A stretch of DNA of 44,723 nt from an uncultured Holdemanella sp. (GTDB taxonomy: Bacteria; Bacillota_I; Bacilli_A; Erysipelotrichales; Erysipelotrichaceae), in the NCBI RefSeq assembly GCF_934772795.1, contig NZ_CAKVMR010000011.1, positions 1-44,723 of the forward strand, given 5' to 3'. The notes below the pieces were generated by a model. That model made no database searches and had not been told where the DNA came from. It worked only from the letters and a program-made list of their open reading frames with translations. Position numbers and translations under genes: made by a program. Positions within the stretch are counted from its first letter, which is position 1, and each line of letters starts with the position of its first letter. Shown one piece after another: positions 24,215 through 31,587 of the stretch.

Positions 24215-25052
24215 ACAGAAGAGTTTTGAATCGAATACTTCCACCTTGTATTTGGTTCCTACACCTATTGGAAACTTACAGGAAATGACACCAAGAGCTT
24301 TGGACATTCTAAAAGAAGTGAGTGTCATTGCAGCTGAGGATACGCGTAACACAAAAAAACTTTTAATGGCTTACGGCATTGATACGATGTTGATGTCTCA
24401 TCATGAGCATAACCAACAAACAAGTATTCCTAAAATTATTGAACGTTTAGAGAATGGAGAAGATGTTGCGGTAGTATCGGATGCAGGTTATCCTTTGGTT
24501 TCGGATCCAGGACAGAAACTAGTTCAAGAAACAATTTCACATGGATTTAATGTAGTTTCAGTTTCAGGTGCGAATGCAGCTATGAATGCATTGGTTGCGA
24601 GTGGATTGAGTTGTTATCACTATTTGTTTTATGGCTTTTTAGACAATAAGAGTTCGAAAAGAAAGAAACAGCTAGAAGAAATCAAAACAATTCCTTATAC
24701 AACGATTTTCTATGAAGCGCCACATCGTATTGAAGATACTTTACAAGATATGTTAGAGGTATTAGGAAATCGTCAAATGTGCTTGGCTAGAGAACTAACA
24801 AAAGTACATGAAGAATATATTCGTGGAACCATTGAGGAAGTGTTGGAAGTAGCGGCTACTTGTAAAGGTGAAATGGTTATTGTCATGGATGGCTTTAAAC
24901 AAGATGAAGTTGTGTTTGATATGTATACAGCCATTACGAAAGTGGATGAATATATAGAATCTGGAATGCGCACAAAAGAGGCTATTGGTTTGGTTGCCAA
25001 AGAAATGGCTTGTAAAAAGAATGAATTATATGAAGCTTATCATAAAAGATAG
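24207..25052 (+). CDS. rsmI: 16S rRNA 2'-O-ribose C1402 methyltransferase
   Basis: SAM-dependent methyltransferase of the tetrapyrrole-methylase fold, 281 residues. It modifies C1402 in the decoding centre of 16S rRNA. Motifs: LYLVPTPIGNLQEMTPRAL, VIAAEDTRNTKKLL, VVSDAGYPLVSDPG and FYEAPHRIEDTL. It closes the tmk cluster; a terminator stem begins inside its last codons and the IS element starts a few bases beyond the T run. Confidence 0.97.
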   Translation: MIRQKSFESNTSTLYLVPTPIGNLQEMTPRALDILKEVSVIAAEDTRNTKKLLMAYGIDTMLMSHHEHNQQTSIPKIIERLENGEDVAVVSDAGYPLVSDPGQKLVQETISHGFNVVSVSGANAAMNALVASGLSCYHYLFYGFLDNKSSKRKKQLEEIKTIPYTTIFYEAPHRIEDTLQDMLEVLGNRQMCLARELTKVHEEYIRGTIEEVLEVAATCKGEMVIVMDGFKQDEVVFDMYTAITKVDEYIESGMRTKEAIGLVAKEMACKKNELYEAYHKR

Positions 25053-25060
25053 GCTTTTTT
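25033..25060 (+). terminator. rsmI cluster terminator
   Basis: AAGCTTATC (25033-25041) pairs with GATAGGCTT (25048-25056) with one G-U pair, then T to 25060. It overlaps the rsmI stop codon. Confidence 0.85.
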
Positions 25061-25206
25061 CTTTATAATGCAATCTAAGAACACTCGTGACTTTAGTCAT
25101 GAGATGAATTAGATATACAGATGTTAAATAAATAATTTAAAAATAAATGATAAATATAATGATTTAATCATATACATATGTTATAATGTAGATGAGGAAA
25201 AAACAT

Positions 25207-25608
25207 ATGGAAGTTGTTAAAGGAAGAGGCTATGTCTATTCTATACAGTATCATATCGTATGGTGCGTAAAGTATCGTCATGATGTTTTGAATGGACAGG
25301 TTGGAACAAGATTAAAAGAGCTGCTGACTCAGATTTCAAAGGATAATGGTTTTCAAATTCTGGAAATGAATATAGAGGAAGATCATATTTATATGCTGAT
25401 CAATTGTACGCCGCAGCATTACATTCCAAATATTATAAAAGCTATGAAGGGTGTATCGGCTAGACTCTTAATGAAAGAGTTTGGAGATGATCTAAGATCC
25501 AAATTATGGGGTGGACATCTATGGAATCCTTCTTATTTTGTAGCTACAGTTTCTGAAAATACAGAAGAACAGATTATAGATTATATAAGAAGTCAAAAAA
25601 GAAAATAG
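25207..25608 (+). CDS. tnpA: IS200/IS605 Y1 transposase TnpA, HUH motif altered
   Basis: Single-strand transposase of 133 residues that cuts and joins the element's hairpin ends with a catalytic tyrosine. The family frame is complete: YHIVWCVKYRHDVL, KAMKGVSARLLMKEF, WGGHLWNPSYFV and the tyrosine Tyr126 in IIDYIRSQ. The metal-binding His-x-His is not: EEDHIYMLI has His60 but Tyr62, a CAT-to-TAT change at 25390-25392. This should weaken or abolish cleavage. GAGG at 25194-25198 fixes ATG 25207. Confidence 0.93.
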   Translation: MEVVKGRGYVYSIQYHIVWCVKYRHDVLNGQVGTRLKELLTQISKDNGFQILEMNIEEDHIYMLINCTPQHYIPNIIKAMKGVSARLLMKEFGDDLRSKLWGGHLWNPSYFVATVSENTEEQIIDYIRSQKRK

Positions 25609-25633
25609 CGAATCAATAAGAGGAGAAATCATC

Positions 25634-26728
25634 ATGGAAAAGGCATTCAAGTATCGTATCTATCCAAATAGGGAACAAAGAATATTACTAGCCAAGACTT
25701 TTGGCTGTACTCGTTTTGTATATAATCATTATCTGGCAAAGCGTAGGGATGCCTATGAAAAAGATGGGATTACTCTAAGCTATTCGGCATGTGCTAAGGA
25801 TCTAGTTTCTTTAAAGAAAGAATATGAATGGCTTAAGGAAGTGGATTCGGTTGCTCTACAGTCCAGTGTAAAGAATCTGGATACGGCTTATATAAATTTC
25901 TTCAGGAAAAAGGCTGAATATCCTAGATTCAAATCAAAGAAGACGCATCGTTATTCATATACCACAAAATATACAAATGGAAATATTGAATTATTCGACA
26001 ATAAGGTCAAGCTTCCTAAGATTGGTCTAGTAAAGATAAAGAAAACACGAGAACCAAAAGGAAGATTACTTAGTGCAACAGTATCACAAGTACCAAGTGG
26101 AAAGTATTATGTTTCATTATGTTATACGGATGTAGAAAAAGTTTTGTATCCACTGACATATAATGAGACAGGTATAGATCTAGGTATCAAGGATTTTATC
26201 ATATTGAGTAATGGAGAAAAGGTAGAAAATCCAAAATATCTGAAGAAGTCGATTGAGAAACTGAAAAAGCTCCAGAAACAGCAGTCACGAAAAACAAAGG
26301 GCGGCCGTAACTGGATCAAAAACAGAATCAAGATTGCAAGACTTCATGAAAAGATAGCGAATCAAAGAATGGATTTTATCAACAAACTATCTACTAGAAT
26401 TATTAGAGAATATGACATTATCTGTATCGAAGATTTGAAAGTAGAGAACATGCTTAAAAACCACAATCTAGCCCAGTCTATATCGGATGTATCCTGGTCA
26501 AAGTTCACCACACAGCTAGAATATAAAGCCCAGTGGTATGGAAAGGTGATCAAGAAAGTGGATACGTTCTATGCGAGCAGTCAAATCTGTCATTGTTGCG
26601 GATATAAGAATGAAGAAACAAAAGATTTAAAAGTAAGAGAATGGACCTGTCCAAAATGCCATTCAAATCATGACAGAGATGTAAATGCGTCCATCAATAT
26701 ATTGATGCAAGGCATATTAGCTAATTAA
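25634..26728 (+). CDS. tnpB: TnpB RNA-guided nuclease, catalytic residues intact
   Basis: IS605 OrfB/TnpB of 364 residues, the ancestor-type relative of Cas12. RuvC residues: Asp182 in GIDLGIKDF, Glu266 in IICIEDLKVENM and Asp349 in HDRDVNAS. The zinc ribbon Cys319/Cys322 and Cys339/Cys342 is complete. The N-terminal part (KYRIYPNREQRILLAKTFG) is standard. AAGAGGAGA precedes the start, 25 bases after tnpA. With a guide RNA from the right end it should cut sites next to the matching TAM, which preserves the element even though TnpA looks impaired. Confidence 0.95.
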   Translation: MEKAFKYRIYPNREQRILLAKTFGCTRFVYNHYLAKRRDAYEKDGITLSYSACAKDLVSLKKEYEWLKEVDSVALQSSVKNLDTAYINFFRKKAEYPRFKSKKTHRYSYTTKYTNGNIELFDNKVKLPKIGLVKIKKTREPKGRLLSATVSQVPSGKYYVSLCYTDVEKVLYPLTYNETGIDLGIKDFIILSNGEKVENPKYLKKSIEKLKKLQKQQSRKTKGGRNWIKNRIKIARLHEKIANQRMDFINKLSTRIIREYDIICIEDLKVENMLKNHNLAQSISDVSWSKFTTQLEYKAQWYGKVIKKVDTFYASSQICHCCGYKNEETKDLKVREWTCPKCHSNHDRDVNASINILMQGILAN

Positions 26729-26729
26729 C

Positions 26730-26834
26730 TAAATATAAAAAGAACCGCAGGAACTGCGGGGATAGCTTGGTAAGAAAGGTTTCGATAGAAGTCTGTTCCC
26801 AAGAATCTCGTCACTTCAGTGATGAGAGGTTCAA
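26730..26834 (+). ncRNA. Probable omega-RNA (reRNA) scaffold 3' part
   Basis: The right end after tnpB carries the hairpin CCGCAG-GAA-CTGCGG (26745-26759) and the end hairpin at 26807-26826. In this family the guide RNA covers the end of tnpB and the right end and runs into flanking DNA, so the guide here would start at 26835 with TTGGTCACAATCAATGGCAA. The 5' limit of the RNA is a guess. Confidence 0.55.
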
Positions 26835-26874
26835 TTGGTCACAATCAATGGCAACAGCATATATTGATGATTAA
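26835..26874 (+). pseudogene. C-terminal remnant of an OppA-like binding protein gene
   Basis: Read in frame from 26833 this gives NWSQSMATAYIDD and a stop. The intact lipoprotein gene at 31588 ends NWAQSIATAYIVNN, and the DNA is also close (about 6 differences in 38 bases). Only the last codons survive, immediately after the IS right end, and its old terminator follows at 26879. Everything upstream of the insertion point has been lost. Confidence 0.85.
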
Positions 26875-26878
26875 TAAT

Positions 26879-26908
26879 AAAAAGGATTTCGCTTGAAATC
26901 CTTTTTTT
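26879..26908. terminator. Shared bidirectional terminator
   Basis: AAAAAGGATTTC (26879-26890), loop GCTT, GAAATCCTTTTT (26895-26906). It ends the remnant gene on plus and the DeoR gene on minus, whose stop overlaps it. Confidence 0.9.
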
Positions 26909-27653
26909 AAACAGTTATAACTTGAATGTTTTGGCTATTGAGTTCTTCGATATAGGAGGCATCAATAGAATTATCTGTTATGACGGTTTTTACTTTATCT
27001 TTTAAATTCAATGGTACGACACCACGCTTAGAAAATTTATCGCTTTCCGTTAGTATGATGATTTGTTCGGCCTGGCGAGACATATCTCGTACGGCTTGTG
27101 CTCGCATTTGATCACGATTTGAAAAGCCGATTCTAGAATCATATCCATCGGTGCCGATGAAAAAATAATCGACAAAAAAGTTGGATACACATTCTTGAAC
27201 CATAGGGCCTACCATAACTTGTGAGTCTTGTTGATAAATTCCACCTAGAAGAATGACTTGAAAATTAGATTTTCCACGAATATATTCTGCAATAAAAGCG
27301 CTATTCGTGATAATTGTCAAATCTTTATGAAGTTGTGTTAACGTTTCAGCAAGAAGAGCGCAACAACTACCACTTTCAATCATGATGGTATCACCTTCCT
27401 GAACGAGTTCGGCAGCTTTAGAAGCAATTTTCTTCTTTTCTTCATAATGATATGCGATTCTGCCATTGATATCATCTGTACTGCATAAAACAGCAAAACC
27501 ATGTTCACGCTTGATGATTCCTTTAGCTTCTAATGTATCTAAATCTTTACGTACAGTAACTTGTGAAACACCTAGATATTCAGCGAGTTGAGAAACTTCA
27601 ACCTTTTTTTCAGATGTCAATAATTCTAATATTTGATTTGTTCTATTTTTCAT
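26907..27653 (-). CDS. DeoR-family transcriptional regulator
   Basis: 248 residues: an N-terminal DeoR winged HTH (RTNQILELLTSEKKVEVSQL, then LGVSQVTVRKDLDTLEAKG) and a C-terminal sugar-phosphate-isomerase-like sensor domain (IMIESGSCCALLAETL, VGPMVQECVSNFFVDYFFIG, RAQAVRDMSRQAEQIIILTESDKF). Such regulators usually sense a phosphorylated intermediate. It lies 47 bases behind the glycyl-radical activase and is probably co-transcribed. The three TTAYGAAYGAAA repeats between activase and enzyme are its likely operators, making an autoregulated local switch. Confidence 0.92.
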   Translation of the reverse strand: MKNRTNQILELLTSEKKVEVSQLAEYLGVSQVTVRKDLDTLEAKGIIKREHGFAVLCSTDDINGRIAYHYEEKKKIASKAAELVQEGDTIMIESGSCCALLAETLTQLHKDLTIITNSAFIAEYIRGKSNFQVILLGGIYQQDSQVMVGPMVQECVSNFFVDYFFIGTDGYDSRIGFSNRDQMRAQAVRDMSRQAEQIIILTESDKFSKRGVVPLNLKDKVKTVITDNSIDASYIEELNSQNIQVITV

Positions 27654-27700
27654 TTGTTTCGATTCCTATCATTTTGTTTATATAATAAGGTTTTTTTGTT

Positions 27701-28615
27701 TCAAATGAAAGCGTTAATGTTATTTTCTATAAATACATCTAAATAGTCTTTTAAATCTTCTGGATGATAAGAAGGAACATTCTCATAATCGTATTTTACA
27801 TTTAAAAGATGATACTTGTTCTCTCCGAATTGATGGAATGGTAGAAGCTGACACTTGTTTATTCCCATGTTATGAAGTGTTTTCGCAAATTCTTTTGCGT
27901 CTTCTAAAGAATCATTAAATTCTGGAATGACAGGGATTCGCGGAAGAACTGTTTTTCCATTTTCAATAGCATGTTTCATGTTGAGCAAAGGCAATTCGTT
28001 TGATACGCCTGTACCTTCTATGTGTTTATCTGCGTTCCAGTGTTTCATATCAAATAAAATGGTATCAACATACTCCATGACATAATTAAATGTTTCTTCT
28101 TTCGCAAACCCAGTTGTTTCACAACAAGTGTGAATTCCTTCTTCTTTAGCAGCTAAAAGAAGTTCTCTTGAAAAATCAGGTTGAAGTAAGAGTTCTCCTC
28201 CAGAAAGAGTAAGTCCGCCTCCACTTTCTTCATAGAATACTTGGTCTTGTAAAACAACCTTAAGCACTTCTTCTACTGATTTTTGTTCGCCCTGTGCATC
28301 TAATGCGTTGTTTATACATTCATTTACACATTTTTTGCATCCATTACATTGATTATGGTTGATTTTGATGAATGTGCCACTTACACCTATGGCATTTTGT
28401 GGACATGTTTCAATACAATGATGGCAGTTTATACATTTTTTTTGATCCCAAAGAATTTGTGTTTGTACAAGTTGGCTCTCAGGATTTGCACACCACTTGC
28501 AACGAAGGGGACATCCCTTTAGAAAAACGGTAGTGCGAATTCCTGGACCGTCATTTACGCTAAATTTTTGAATATTAAAAATAGTTCCAGTTTGATTACG
28601 ATTTGCTTTTTCCAT
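27701..28615 (-). CDS. Glycyl radical enzyme activase (radical SAM)
   Basis: 304 residues. Radical SAM Cys35, Cys39 and Cys42 (GCPLRCKWCANPES) bind the cluster that cleaves SAM to raise the glycyl radical on the partner enzyme. It also carries two [4Fe-4S] ferredoxin clusters, Cys61-64-67-71 and Cys90-93-96-100, which separates it from the short PflA and places it with activases of dehydratase or decarboxylase-type enzymes. AAGGAGAT gives the start. It is divergent from the enzyme gene. Oxygen-sensitive, so it implies anaerobic use. Confidence 0.94.
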   Translation of the reverse strand: MEKANRNQTGTIFNIQKFSVNDGPGIRTTVFLKGCPLRCKWCANPESQLVQTQILWDQKKCINCHHCIETCPQNAIGVSGTFIKINHNQCNGCKKCVNECINNALDAQGEQKSVEEVLKVVLQDQVFYEESGGGLTLSGGELLLQPDFSRELLLAAKEEGIHTCCETTGFAKEETFNYVMEYVDTILFDMKHWNADKHIEGTGVSNELPLLNMKHAIENGKTVLPRIPVIPEFNDSLEDAKEFAKTLHNMGINKCQLLPFHQFGENKYHLLNVKYDYENVPSYHPEDLKDYLDVFIENNINAFI

Positions 28616-28636
28616 TGTGTTGATCTCCTTAAATGC

Positions 28637-28747
28637 ATTATAACATATTACGGTTACGAACGAAAGTTATAAAAATTATGAATGAAATATATTGACATGA
28701 TATAAGTTGGGTGATACTTTAAAAGCAGATATTAGTTACGAATGAAA
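28637..28747. promoter_or_regulatory. Divergent promoters with three TTAYGAAYGAAA repeats
   Basis: Direct repeats at 28654-28665, 28676-28687 and 28736-28747; the first two are 22 bases apart, two helical turns. Plus promoter: TTGACA (28692-28697) and TACTTT (28715-28720), spacing 17. Minus promoter: TTTCGT (28665 to 28660) and TATAAT (28642 to 28637), spacing 17. The first repeat covers the minus -35 box and the third lies after the plus start site, a good layout for repression in both directions by the local DeoR protein. Confidence 0.7.
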
Positions 28748-28764
28748 TAAATAGGAGAGTATAT

Positions 28765-31182
28765 ATGGAAAATGCAGAACATTTTGGGACATTGACTAAA
28801 CGAATGAAGGAATTTCGTGAAGAAGTATTGGATGAGAAACCTTATATTGATGCAGAACGTGCAATTTTAGCTACAGAAGCTTATAAAGAAAATTTAAATC
28901 AACCACGCGTGATGGTTCGAGCTAAAATGCTAGAAAAAATATTGGATCATATGAGTATATATATTGAGGATAAATCTCTTTTGGCAGGAAACCAAGCGAC
29001 TAAGAATCGTAATGCTCCAATTTTTCCTGAATATACTATGGAATTTGTGATCAATGAATTAGATCAGTTTGAAAAAAGAGATGGGGACGTCTTCTATATC
29101 ACAGAGAAGACGAAGGAACAACTTAGAGAAATTGCACCATTCTGGGAAAACAATAATTTACGTGCAAGAGGAGAAGCACTTCTTCCTGAAGAAGTTCGTG
29201 TTTTTATGGAAACCGGTGTATTTGGAATGGAAGGTAAGTTAAATGCTGGAGATGCGCATTTGGCGGTGAACTATGAGCGCATCTTGAAGGATGGATTAAA
29301 AGGATACGAAAAGCGTGTAAAAGAATGTAAAGCATCTCTTGATTTGACGGATCCTGATAGTATTGACAAGTATTGTTTCTATAATGCAGTTCTTATTGTG
29401 TTAGATGCAGTACGTACTTTTGCGAATCGTTATAGTGTTCTTGCGAAGAAATTAGCAGAAAAAGAATTGAATCAAGAACGTAAACTAGAACTATTAGAGA
29501 TGAGTAGAATTTGTGCAAAAGTTCCGTATGAACCAGCGGAAACTTTTCAAGAAGCTGTACAATCCGTATGGTTTATTCAATTGATTCTACAAATTGAATC
29601 CAATGGACATTCTTTGAGCTATGGAAGATTCGATCAATATATGTATCCATATTATGATCGAGATATTAAAAACGGAAATATTACAGAAACAGAGGCTTTG
29701 GAACTATTGACTTGTTTGTGGATCAAAACACTAACAATCAATAAAGTACGTTCTCAAGCACATACATTAAGTTCAGCAGGTTCTCCTATGTATCAAAATG
29801 TAACGATTGCAGGTCAGACAACAGATAAAAAGGATGCGGTCAATGATTTGAGTTTCTTAGTTTTAAAATCAGTTGCACAGACTCGTTTGACACAACCAAA
29901 TTTAACTGTTCGTTATCACAAGAATATCAATAAACAATTCTTTGATGAATGTGTAGAAGTTATGCGTTTAGGATTTGGTATGCCTGCATTGAACAATGAT
30001 GAAATTATAATTCCTTCATTTATGGATTGGGGCGTTAAAGAAGAAGATGCCTATAATTACAGTGCCATAGGCTGTGTAGAAACAGCGGTTCCAGGTAAAT
30101 GGGGATATCGTTGCACAGGCATGTCTTATATCAATTTTCCAAGAATGCTTTTGTGTACGATGAATAATGGTGTGGATCTTACAAGTAATAAACGTTTCAC
30201 AAAGGGTTATGGCTATTTTACCGAAATGGAAAGCTATGAAGAGCTATTAAAAGCATGGGATAAGACGGTAAGGGAAATCACTCGTTATAGTGTGATTGTT
30301 GAAAATGTGATTGATAAAGCGTCTGAAAGAGATGTACCTGATGTTCTTTGTTCAGCTTTAACAGATGATTGCATTGCCAGAGGTAAAACAATCAAAGAAG
30401 GTGGAGCTGTATATGATTTTATTTCAGGTCTACAAGTTGGAATCGCAAATATGGCAGATTGCTTGGCCGCAATAAAGAAGTTGGTATATGAAGAAAAGAA
30501 AATCACAAGACAAGAACTTTGGGATGCAATCTTAGATGATTTTTCATCACCAAAAAATAAGAAGATTCAGGAAATGTTGATTCGTGAAGCTCCAAAATAT
30601 GGAAATGATGATGACTACGTAGATCAATTGATTGTGGAAGCGTATGATTCTTATATTGATGAAATCAAAAAATATCCAAATACGCGATATAATAGAGGAC
30701 CAATTGGTGGTATTCGTTATGCGGGAACTTCATCAATTAGTGCAAATGTTGGACAAGGTATGTCTACGATGGCTACACCTGATGGTCGAAATGCGTTCGA
30801 ACCTTTGGCAGAAGGCTGCAGTCCGGCTCATAATAGTGATAAGAATGGTCCAACGGCTGTATTTAAAAGTGTATCTAAGCTTCGTACAAATAAAATTACA
30901 GGTGGAGTTTTACTAAATCAGAAAATGACGCCGCAAATGTTGTCAACAGAGGAAAACCGTCAAAAACTAGAATTGTTGATTCAAACGTTCTTCAATCGTT
31001 TACATGGATATCATGTGCAATATAACATTGTTTCTAAGGAAACTTTGATTGATGCGCAGAAGCATCCTGAAAAACATAAAGATTTAATTGTTCGTGTAGC
31101 TGGATATAGTGCTTTCTTTAATGTACTTTCTAAAAAGACGCAAGATGATATTATTGGTCGAACAGAACAGTCTTTGATGTAA
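28765..31182 (+). CDS. Glycyl radical enzyme of PflD/YbiW type, substrate unknown
   Basis: 805 residues. The glycyl radical site is Gly780 in VRVAGYSAFF and the thiyl radical site is Cys437 in YSAIGCVETAVPG. True pyruvate formate-lyase has a Cys-Cys pair; here it is Cys-Val-Glu, and Glu439 is the acid/base residue found in the dehydratase and lyase members (glycerol, propanediol, choline, hydroxyproline, isethionate). The residues after it (TAVPGKWGYRCTGM) differ from the families I can recall, so substrate cannot be named; it is closest in feel to E. coli PflD/YbiW. It is paired with a two-ferredoxin activase and a DeoR regulator. No microcompartment shell or aldehyde dehydrogenase gene is nearby. 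Confidence 0.9.
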   Translation: MENAEHFGTLTKRMKEFREEVLDEKPYIDAERAILATEAYKENLNQPRVMVRAKMLEKILDHMSIYIEDKSLLAGNQATKNRNAPIFPEYTMEFVINELDQFEKRDGDVFYITEKTKEQLREIAPFWENNNLRARGEALLPEEVRVFMETGVFGMEGKLNAGDAHLAVNYERILKDGLKGYEKRVKECKASLDLTDPDSIDKYCFYNAVLIVLDAVRTFANRYSVLAKKLAEKELNQERKLELLEMSRICAKVPYEPAETFQEAVQSVWFIQLILQIESNGHSLSYGRFDQYMYPYYDRDIKNGNITETEALELLTCLWIKTLTINKVRSQAHTLSSAGSPMYQNVTIAGQTTDKKDAVNDLSFLVLKSVAQTRLTQPNLTVRYHKNINKQFFDECVEVMRLGFGMPALNNDEIIIPSFMDWGVKEEDAYNYSAIGCVETAVPGKWGYRCTGMSYINFPRMLLCTMNNGVDLTSNKRFTKGYGYFTEMESYEELLKAWDKTVREITRYSVIVENVIDKASERDVPDVLCSALTDDCIARGKTIKEGGAVYDFISGLQVGIANMADCLAAIKKLVYEEKKITRQELWDAILDDFSSPKNKKIQEMLIREAPKYGNDDDYVDQLIVEAYDSYIDEIKKYPNTRYNRGPIGGIRYAGTSSISANVGQGMSTMATPDGRNAFEPLAEGCSPAHNSDKNGPTAVFKSVSKLRTNKITGGVLLNQKMTPQMLSTEENRQKLELLIQTFFNRLHGYHVQYNIVSKETLIDAQKHPEKHKDLIVRVAGYSAFFNVLSKKTQDDIIGRTEQSLM

Positions 31183-31210
31183 GAAAATGAAATAAATTGA
31201 AAAAAAACAG

Positions 31211-31239
31211 TTGAAAACAAATTGTGTTAGGTGTATCCT
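31211..31239 (+). promoter_or_regulatory. Promoter of the T-box transcript
   Basis: TTGAAA (31211-31216) and TATCCT (31234-31239), spacing 17. The predicted start near 31246 lies just before stem I of the T-box. Confidence 0.5.
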
Positions 31240-31245
31240 ATAGGC

Positions 31246-31513
31246 AACTGATGCGAAAGAGATCAAACTAAGAACCGGATACAAAGAGATTCTAGTGGTG
31301 GTGGAAGCTAGATTATTACGACTTGGCAAATGGACTTTCAAGGGCAAGGTGAAAAGAAATTCTGAGTAGCTGCGACGTGTTCCGTGCGTTAAATGGATCG
31401 AATGTGATGGCATTCTAGAGGTGGGTATAACTATACCAATTCAGGTGGTACCGCAGATTATTTTGATATTCTGTCCTGTGTCAAATTTTTAATTTGATGC
31501 AGGATTTTTTTTA
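31246..31513 (+). promoter_or_regulatory. T-box riboswitch, probable tRNA-Trp specificity
   Basis: Transcription attenuator that reads uncharged tRNA. Stem I base: GAAAG (31255-31259) with CTTTC (31335-31339). Distal stem TCTAG/CTAGA (31291-31295, 31308-31312) closes the typical GGTGG-rich loop. By alignment to the glyQS layout, the specifier is UGG (31331-31333), followed by A, within CAAAUGGA; AUG one base earlier is the alternative. The T-box sequence is AGGTGGTACCGC (31443-31454), with UGGU for the tRNA acceptor end. The competing terminator has arms TCCTG-TG-TCAAATT and AATTTGA-TG-CAGGA (31474-31504), then a T run. UGGU pairs best with discriminator A but allows G by wobble. Confidence 0.88.
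31474..31512 (+). terminator. T-box intrinsic terminator
   Basis: 12 paired bases with a symmetric TG/TG internal loop, loop TTT, then eight T. It forms when charged tRNA fails to stabilise the antiterminator. Confidence 0.88.
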
Positions 31514-31533
31514 TATAAGGAGAGTGATGAAAA

Positions 31534-31566
31534 GTGTTAGCTGACTGGTGGTGGTACAAAGAATAA
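31534..31566 (+). CDS. 10-codon leader peptide with three consecutive Trp codons
   Basis: GTG start, reading (M)LADWWWYKE and stop TAA. The three TGG codons are at 31546-31554. AAGGAG (31517-31522) lies 11 bases before the GTG. It sits between the T-box terminator and the lipoprotein gene: the stop codon is six bases before that gene's AGGAGG. The arrangement matches the Bacillus rtpLP leader of the anti-TRAP operon, where ribosomes finishing the leader hide the next ribosome site and stalling at Trp codons frees it. Translation is inferred. Confidence 0.7.
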   Translation: MLADWWWYKE

Positions 31567-31587
31567 ATGATTAGGAGGAAAAAGAAT

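Larger units (their letters stand above)
25069..26834 (+). mobile_element. IS200/IS605-type element (tnpA-tnpB)
   Basis: About 1.77 kb with matching subterminal hairpins instead of inverted repeats: left CTCGTGAC-TTTA-GTCATGAG (25084-25103) and right CTCGTCAC-TTCA-GTGATGAG (26807-26826). The right end probably cuts after TCAA (26831-26834). The left border is set by comparison: left flank TTTATAA (25062-25068) joined to right flank TTGG (26835 on) gives TTTATAATTGG, which is exactly the sequence of the related binding-protein gene at 33197-33207. No target duplication, as expected for this family. Confidence 0.85.

Noticed and set aside
31330..31332. AUG (Met) as T-box specifier
   Set aside because: It is one base from UGG, and UGGU in the antiterminator would suit a discriminator A. 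But the position next to the following A and the WWW leader favour Trp. Kept as an alternative, not as the call.
31084..31413. Reverse-strand open frame over the T-box
   Set aside because: Overlaps the end of the glycyl radical enzyme gene and the structured leader; no ribosome site; the T-box explains the conservation-like structure.
31527..31544. Five-codon frame MKSVS before the lipoprotein
   Set aside because: Only four bases from the ribosome site, no meaningful codons, and it overlaps the Trp frame. Probably incidental, though it could compete for the same site.
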